From positions 1-16,772 of the forward strand of contig JBBECF010000155.1 of assembly GCA_040881945.1 (NCBI GenBank): a stretch of 16,772 nucleotides of DNA. Reading direction: 5' to 3'. This document shows positions 12,471-16,772 of this stretch, one piece after another. This DNA comes from JBBECF01 sp040881945. Lineage in GTDB: Bacteria; Pseudomonadota; Alphaproteobacteria; Dongiales; Dongiaceae. How positions within the stretch are numbered: position 1 is the first letter of the stretch; every line of letters begins with the position of its first letter. The position numbers and the translations under genes are program-made. The notes beneath the pieces were generated by a model. That model was not told the origin of the DNA, did no database searches, and saw nothing but the letters and a program-made list of their open reading frames with translations.

Positions 12471-13259
12471 ATGCCGCAGCGCCCGCATCTTCAATCCCCG
12501 ACCCGCGCCCGCCCGGTCCCTGGGAAAAAAGGCAAGCCCCGTCAAAGGGTTGCCAACCAGGCCTCGCGGGACAGCCAGGTGCTGGCGGTGGACAACCGCC
12601 GCGTTCCCCTGATGTTCCAGCCGGACAAGCGGGCCCGGCGCATCATCATCCGCGTCGATCACGGCAACGCCGGAATCGTCGTCGTCCTGCCGCCGCGCTC
12701 GACCCGCGACCAGGGGCGGCGCTTCGCCCTGCTGAACAAGGGCTGGATCCGCGACCGGCTGGCGCAGCTGCCGCCGCGGGTGGCGTTCCGGCCGGGCGCC
12801 GTCATCCCGTTCCTCGGCGTCGAGCACCGCATCCGCCACCGGCCGGGGGCCCAGGGCACGGTGTGGCGCGAGGGCGGCATGATCAACGTCGCCGGGCGGA
12901 CGGAGCATGTCGCGCGGCGGATCGAGGACTGGCTGAAGCGCGAGGCGCGGCGCGAGATCGAGCGCCGGGTCCGGCAGAAGGCGGAGATCATCGACCGCCG
13001 CGTCGGCGGCCTCAGCGTGCGCGACCCGAAGAGCCGCTGGGGGAGTTGCTCGCCGAGCGCCAAGCTGGCGTTCTCGTGGCGGCTGGTGCTGGCGCCCCGC
13101 GCGGTGCTCGACTACGTCGTCGCCCATGAGGTCGCGCATCTGAAGCAGCTCAATCACGGGCCGCGGTTCTGGCGGCTGTGCGCCGAGCTGACGCGCGACG
13201 CCGAATCCGCGCGCGCCTGGCTCAACCAACACGGACCGGCGCTGCACCGCTACGGTTGA
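12471..13259 (+). CDS. M48 family metallopeptidase, YgjP/DUF45 type
   Basis: A 262-residue cytoplasmic zinc-metalloprotease-like protein. The C-terminal WLMP-type domain holds DPKSRWGSCS at about residues 185-194 and the zinc motif HEVAH (His219, Glu220, His223) with a third ligand His229 in LNHG, then PRFW. The N-terminal part begins with a basic low-complexity stretch, followed by a beta-rich region with RRIIIRVD. Family members are mostly uncharacterised and are sometimes found with restriction or DNA-repair genes. Start ATG 12471 fits the promoter and leaves a length normal for the family. It ends 10 bases from the convergent VOC gene. Confidence 0.92.
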   Translation: MPQRPHLQSPTRARPVPGKKGKPRQRVANQASRDSQVLAVDNRRVPLMFQPDKRARRIIIRVDHGNAGIVVVLPPRSTRDQGRRFALLNKGWIRDRLAQLPPRVAFRPGAVIPFLGVEHRIRHRPGAQGTVWREGGMINVAGRTEHVARRIEDWLKREARREIERRVRQKAEIIDRRVGGLSVRDPKSRWGSCSPSAKLAFSWRLVLAPRAVLDYVVAHEVAHLKQLNHGPRFWRLCAELTRDAESARAWLNQHGPALHRYG

Positions 13260-13269
13260 GGCGGCCGCC

Positions 13270-13680
13270 TCACGCCGGCAGCGCCACGTCCGGCACCCAG
13301 ACATAGCCGTCCGGATCCACCACATAGGCCTCGCGCAGGCCGTGCGGCTTGTCGGCCGGTGGCGCCAGGATCGTATGGCCGAGCCGCGCCGCCGCCGCGG
13401 CCGCGCGGTCGGGGTCGCAGCCGTGCAGCCGGAACTCCGCCCCGGCGCCACGCACCGCCCCGTCGCCGGTCAGCGCCAGCAGCGGATGATCGCCGTAGGT
13501 ATGATCGGCGTGCAGCATCCATTCGCCGCCGGCCAGGCGCAGCACGGCGAAGTCGGCGTCGGCGTACACGACCTCGGCGCCGAGCACGTCGCGCTGGAAC
13601 GCCACCGAACGCGCGACGTCGCGCACCAGCAGGTTGATCGTCAGGCCGCGCAGCGAGCGGCCGTAATCGGGCGCAGTCAT
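13270..13680 (-). CDS. VOC (glyoxalase/bleomycin resistance) fold protein
   Basis: A 136-residue single-unit vicinal-oxygen-chelate protein with paired beta-alpha-beta3 modules: LTINLLVRDVARSVAFQRDVLGAEVVY at the front, and AEFRLHGCDPDRAAAAAARLGHTIL then REAYVVDPDGYVWV at the back. His57 or His60 and Glu118 are candidate metal ligands. Members range from dioxygenases to glyoxalase-like and drug-binding proteins, and the substrate cannot be told. ATG 13680 is chosen because it opens the fold at the normal position; longer versions run into the upstream repeat. GGAA eight bases upstream is a modest ribosome binding site. Confidence 0.88.
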   Translation of the reverse strand: MTAPDYGRSLRGLTINLLVRDVARSVAFQRDVLGAEVVYADADFAVLRLAGGEWMLHADHTYGDHPLLALTGDGAVRGAGAEFRLHGCDPDRAAAAAARLGHTILAPPADKPHGLREAYVVDPDGYVWVPDVALPA

Positions 13681-13831
13681 CCACGGTTCCTGCGCCCCGC
13701 GTTTGCTAACCAAGGTCGTTGCCTCCCCACGGATCCGCTGCATTGTGGAACAAGGGACCGGGCCGACGCAAATGCCGCCGCCGTTTGCCCAAAGCCATCG
13801 CATATGGGCGCTGCATTGCTGCCCTTGCGTC

Positions 13832-13904
13832 CTTCGACAGGCTTGAGGCATGAGGGGAAATCTTCGTGGCACAAAGAAAGCCCCTCTTGCTGAGCCTGTC
13901 GAAG
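13832..13904. repeat. Extragenic inverted repeat with TTCGACAGGCT ends
   Basis: Perfect 12-bp arms CTTCGACAGGCT (13832-13843) and AGCCTGTCGAAG (13893-13904) enclose a partly paired GAGGGG/CCCCTC inner segment. TTCGACAGGCT(CAG) palindromes are widespread extragenic repeats in proteobacteria. Translated in other frames it gives the familiar spurious peptide LRQAQ...PVEGR. Confidence 0.75.
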
Positions 13905-13971
13905 CACGCACCGCGCTGATCCAGGTCTACTTCGGCCGCCGCAGAGCGGCCAAGTGCGATAGCCCCGCCGT

Positions 13972-14000
13972 TTGCCAAGCCGCGGCGCGGCCCCTATAAG
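13972..14000 (+). promoter_or_regulatory. Sigma-70-like promoter for the MFS exporter gene
   Basis: TTGCCA (13972-13977), a 17-bp spacer and TATAAG (13995-14000), about 40 bases before ATG 14048. The -35 is the same hexamer as in the SYLF promoter. Confidence 0.6.
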
Positions 14001-14047
14001 GACCGTCGCGGCCGGACCGGCGGCCGAGCCCCTTGCGCCTTCGGCCC

Positions 14048-15277
14048 ATGCTTCCAGCCAACAGCCTCGCCGTCACCGCGTTGCTCGCCGCGCTGGTCGC
14101 GCTCGGGCCGATCTCGACCGACCTCTATCTGCCGTCGCTGCCGGCGCTGGCGCGCGGCTTCGGCGCCTCGGTCGCCGAGGTGCAGCTCACCTTGAGCGTC
14201 TTCCTCGCCGGCTTCGCCGTGGCGCAGCTCGCCTATGGGCCGCTGTCCGACCGCTTCGGCCGGCGGCCGGTGCTGCTCGGCGGGCTCGTCCTCTATGTCG
14301 CGGCCGGTGTCGCCTGCGCGCTGGCGCCGTCGATGGGCGTGCTGATCGCGGCCCGCGGCGTGCAGGCCGTCGGCGCCTGCGCCGGCCCGGTGCTGGCCCG
14401 CGCCATCGTGCGCGACGTGCACGGCCGCGAGGGCGCCGCCCGCGTGCTCGCCTACATGGCGGCGGCGATGGCGCTGGCGCCGGCGCTCGGCCCGATCCTC
14501 GGCGGCTTCGTCGAGCTGTGGTTCGGCTGGCGCGCCAATTTCGTGCTGCTTGTGCTCTACGGCGCCGCCGGTCTCGCCGCCGCCGCGGCGTTCCTGCCCG
14601 AGACCAACGCCGCGCCGGACCCGCTGGCGGCGCGGCCGATGCAGATCCTCGCCAACTACCGGGCGCTCGCCGGCCAGCGCGCCTATGCCGGCTACGTCCT
14701 GGCTTGCGCCTTCGCGTACAGCGGCATCTTCGCCTTCATCTCCGGCTCGTCCTTCGTGCTGGTCGACGGCCTCGGCCTCGGGCCGCAGGCCTACGGCTTC
14801 TGCTTCGCCGCCATCGTCGTCGGCTACATGGTCGGGACGCTCGCCGCCGGGCGGCTGACGCGGCGGCTCGGCATCGACCGCATGATCGCCGCCGGCGCCG
14901 CCGTGTCGGTGCTCGGCGGGGCGCTGCTCGCCGGGATCGCCTGGGCCGGGGTCGGCGGCGGGTTGGCCGGCGCCGCCGCCGTCGTCGCGCCGATGATGCT
15001 GTACATGGCCGGAACCGGCCTCGTCATGCCCAACGCCATGGCCGGCGCCGTCGGCCCGTTCCCGCGCCTGGCCGGCGCCGCATCGGCGCTGCTCGGCTTC
15101 GTTCAGATGACGGTGGCGGCCGGCGTCGGCGTCGCGGTCGGCCACCTGCATGACGGCACGGCGCGGCCGATGGCGACGGCGATCGCGCTGGCCGCGGTGC
15201 TGATCGCGGCGTCCTTCCTGCTGCTCGTGCGCCCGGCGCGGACGGCGGTCACTTCTTGTTCCCGCGCTGGCCGCTGA
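14048..15277 (+). CDS. Bcr/CflA family multidrug efflux MFS transporter
   Basis: A 409-residue inner-membrane drug:proton antiporter of the major facilitator superfamily with about 12 transmembrane segments. Family hallmarks: PISTDLYLPSLP in TM1, motif A GPLSDRFGRRPVLLGG between TM2 and TM3, and GACAGPVLARAIVRDV around TM4, matching the Bcr/CflA signature. ATG 14048 is used. A TTG 15 bases upstream is in frame but unnecessary. The last 10 codons overlap the 3' end of the convergent penicillin-binding protein gene by 29 bases. Substrate range cannot be predicted. Confidence 0.93.
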   Translation: MLPANSLAVTALLAALVALGPISTDLYLPSLPALARGFGASVAEVQLTLSVFLAGFAVAQLAYGPLSDRFGRRPVLLGGLVLYVAAGVACALAPSMGVLIAARGVQAVGACAGPVLARAIVRDVHGREGAARVLAYMAAAMALAPALGPILGGFVELWFGWRANFVLLVLYGAAGLAAAAAFLPETNAAPDPLAARPMQILANYRALAGQRAYAGYVLACAFAYSGIFAFISGSSFVLVDGLGLGPQAYGFCFAAIVVGYMVGTLAAGRLTRRLGIDRMIAAGAAVSVLGGALLAGIAWAGVGGGLAGAAAVVAPMMLYMAGTGLVMPNAMAGAVGPFPRLAGAASALLGFVQMTVAAGVGVAVGHLHDGTARPMATAIALAAVLIAASFLLLVRPARTAVTSCSRAGR

Positions 15278-16772
15278 GGGACGGCGGCGCCGATCCGCCG
15301 CCCTCGAACAACTTGTCGATCCAGTCCGCGATCGAGCCGCCGCCGCCGTCGCGGACGGCGACGGCGATTTCCGGTTGCGGCCCAGGCAGCGGGCGCGGCG
15401 GCAGACCGGCGAGCGCCTGGCGCATGAAGCCGCCCCAGAGCCGCGCCGGCAGGGTGCCACCGGTGACCTTCGCCATCGGCGCGCCGTCGTCGTTGCCGAC
15501 CCAGACGCCGGTCACCAGCTCGGCGGTGAAGCCGATGAACCAGCCGTCGCGGAAATCCTGGCTCGTCCCGGTCTTGCCGGCGGCCGGCCGGCCCGGCGCC
15601 GCGGCCCGGCCGGTGCCCCAGTCGACGACGGCGCCGAGCAGGTCGAGCATCTGCACGACCTGGCGCGGCGCCACGACGCGGTCGGGGCCGGAGCCGAGGC
15701 GCAGGTAAAGCACTTCGCCGCCGGCGTCGCGGATCTCCTCGATGCCGCGCGGCCAGACGCCGTAGCCGCCGTTGTCGAAGACGCCGTAGGCGGCGGTCAA
15801 CTCGAGCAGCGACACTTCGCTGGTGCCGAGCGCGAGGCTGGGCGCGGCGCCCAGCTCCGCCGTGACGCCGAGGCGGCGGGCGGTCGCCGCCACATTGGCC
15901 GGGCCGACGCGCTGCGACACTTGCACGGCGATGCTGTTGAGCGAGCGCGCGAAGGCTTCGCGCAACGTCACCTCGCCGTAGTACTTGTCCTCGTAGTTGG
16001 CCGGCCGCCAGCCGCCGATCGACAGCGGCGAATCGACCAGGCGGCTGTCCGGCGTCATCCCCTGCTCGAGGCCGGCGAGAAAGACGAAGGCCTTGAAGGC
16101 CGATCCGGGCTGGCGCAGCGCCTGGGTCGCGCGGTTGAACTGGCTTTCCGCGTAGTCGCGGCCGCCGACCATGGCGCGCACGGCGCCGTCCGGCGACATC
16201 GCCACCAGCGCCGCCTGTCCGACCCGGCGGTCGGCGCCCGCTTCGGCGAGCACCCGGCGCAATTCCGCCTCGGCCATGCGCTGCAGGACGGGGTCGAGCG
16301 TGGTGACGACGACCAGGTCGCGGTCGCTGTAGCCGACATAGCTCGACACCTGGTCGAGCACCCAATCGGCGAAGTGCCGGCCGGTCGGGCCGGCGACCGT
16401 CGGCCCCGCCTCGCCCGACGCGGCGGCCGCCACTTGTGTCGCCTCGTCCGCGCTCAGATAGCCGGCCGCCGCCATGTTGGCGAGCGCGAGACGCGCCCGC
16501 GCCGCCGCCGCCTTGCCGTCGCTGAGCGGGTTGTAGCGCGACGGCGCCCGGAGGATGCCGGCGAGCATCGCCGCCTCGTAGGGCGTCACCCGCGCCGCCG
16601 GCTTGCCGAAATACTTGCGCGCCGCCGCGTCCACCCCATAGGTGCCGGCCCCGAGATAGACGCGGTTGAGGTAGAGGGCGAGGATCTCGTCCTTGGTGAA
16701 ACGGTGCTCCAGCCACAGCGCCAGCAGCAGCTCCTGGCCCTTGCGGCGGATCGAGCGTTCCGGCGTGAGGAA
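15249..16772 (-). CDS. Class A penicillin-binding protein (PBP1A family), 5' end outside window
   Basis: A bifunctional peptidoglycan glycosyltransferase/transpeptidase. The 507 visible residues begin inside the GT51 domain (FLTPERSIRRKGQELL, then LALYLNRVYLGAGTYGVDAAA and EAAMLAGILRAPSRYNP), so the catalytic GT glutamate and the membrane anchor lie off the window. The transpeptidase has all three active-site motifs: SAFK (S-x-x-K) after RQPG, SLN in the ARSLNSIA segment, and KTGTS. The C-terminal tail is short (ADWIDKLFEGGG to GNKK) and has no extra domain. Its stop lies within the oppositely oriented exporter gene. Confidence 0.93.
   Translation of the reverse strand, partial: FLTPERSIRRKGQELLLALWLEHRFTKDEILALYLNRVYLGAGTYGVDAAARKYFGKPAARVTPYEAAMLAGILRAPSRYNPLSDGKAAAARARLALANMAAAGYLSADEATQVAAAASGEAGPTVAGPTGRHFADWVLDQVSSYVGYSDRDLVVVTTLDPVLQRMAEAELRRVLAEAGADRRVGQAALVAMSPDGAVRAMVGGRDYAESQFNRATQALRQPGSAFKAFVFLAGLEQGMTPDSRLVDSPLSIGGWRPANYEDKYYGEVTLREAFARSLNSIAVQVSQRVGPANVAATARRLGVTAELGAAPSLALGTSEVSLLELTAAYGVFDNGGYGVWPRGIEEIRDAGGEVLYLRLGSGPDRVVAPRQVVQMLDLLGAVVDWGTGRAAAPGRPAAGKTGTSQDFRDGWFIGFTAELVTGVWVGNDDGAPMAKVTGGTLPARLWGGFMRQALAGLPPRPLPGPQPEIAVAVRDGGGGSIADWIDKLFEGGGSAPPSLSGQRGNKK

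Larger units (their letters stand above)
13681..14047. other. Intergenic region between VOC gene and MFS exporter gene
   Basis: 367 bases without a gene. It holds the leader of the VOC gene, one inverted repeat (13832-13904) and the exporter promoter (13972-14000). I see nothing else in 13700-13830. Confidence 0.6.

Overview
The window is a G+C-rich stretch of draft chromosome with dense coding, an alphaproteobacterial style of gene content (CobT/CobS/CobC, YcgN, SCO1/SenC, an IorAB-type molybdenum hydroxylase) and many extragenic palindromes. A Rhodospirillales-like alphaproteobacterium is my best guess. That rests on composition and gene content, not on a marker gene. A run of exactly 100 N (2959-3058) marks a scaffold join.

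Layout. (1) 1-1339: the 3' part of an ABC ATPase gene and its ABC-2 permease, overlapping as GTGA. (2) 1340-2295: a convergent intergenic region of about 950 bp with no convincing protein gene. It is bounded by a 23-bp inverted repeat that overlaps the stop codons of both flanking genes. It holds several perfect hairpins and a near-consensus leftward promoter that may serve an unassigned non-coding RNA. (3) 2296-4745: cobalamin nucleotide-loop assembly genes. cobT (minus, broken by the N gap) is divergent from cobS and a CobC-like phosphatase, with a dyad-symmetric candidate operator between them. (4) 4816-6578: a secreted SYLF-domain protein, an SCO1/SenC copper chaperone and a YcgN-type cysteine-cluster protein. 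(5) 6595-9206: a two-gene molybdenum hydroxylase (minus), with a Tat-exported large subunit and a [2Fe-2S] subunit. (6) 9400-10359: an Ada-like AraC/O6-methylguanine methyltransferase that lacks the usual N-terminal zinc domain.

(7) 10360-12210: an AT-richer insert. It carries one unrecognised 442-residue protein with a HEPN-type R-x4-H motif, a promoter followed by a structured leader and hairpin, and a small gene broken by an in-frame stop. Just beyond it, at 12215, a second, diverged 3' end of an ada-type gene begins. A direct repeat of 41 bp with one mismatch (10171-10211 and 12215-12255) bounds the segment. This looks like a small mobile or defence-type insert in ada that supplied a replacement 3' end and displaced the old one. 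It is the most interesting part of the window.

(8) 12471-16772: a YgjP-type M48 metallopeptidase, a convergent VOC-fold protein, a Bcr/CflA-type MFS exporter, and the 3' part of a class A penicillin-binding protein gene that overlaps the exporter tail to tail.

No rRNA, tRNA, CRISPR array, integrase or transposase was seen.
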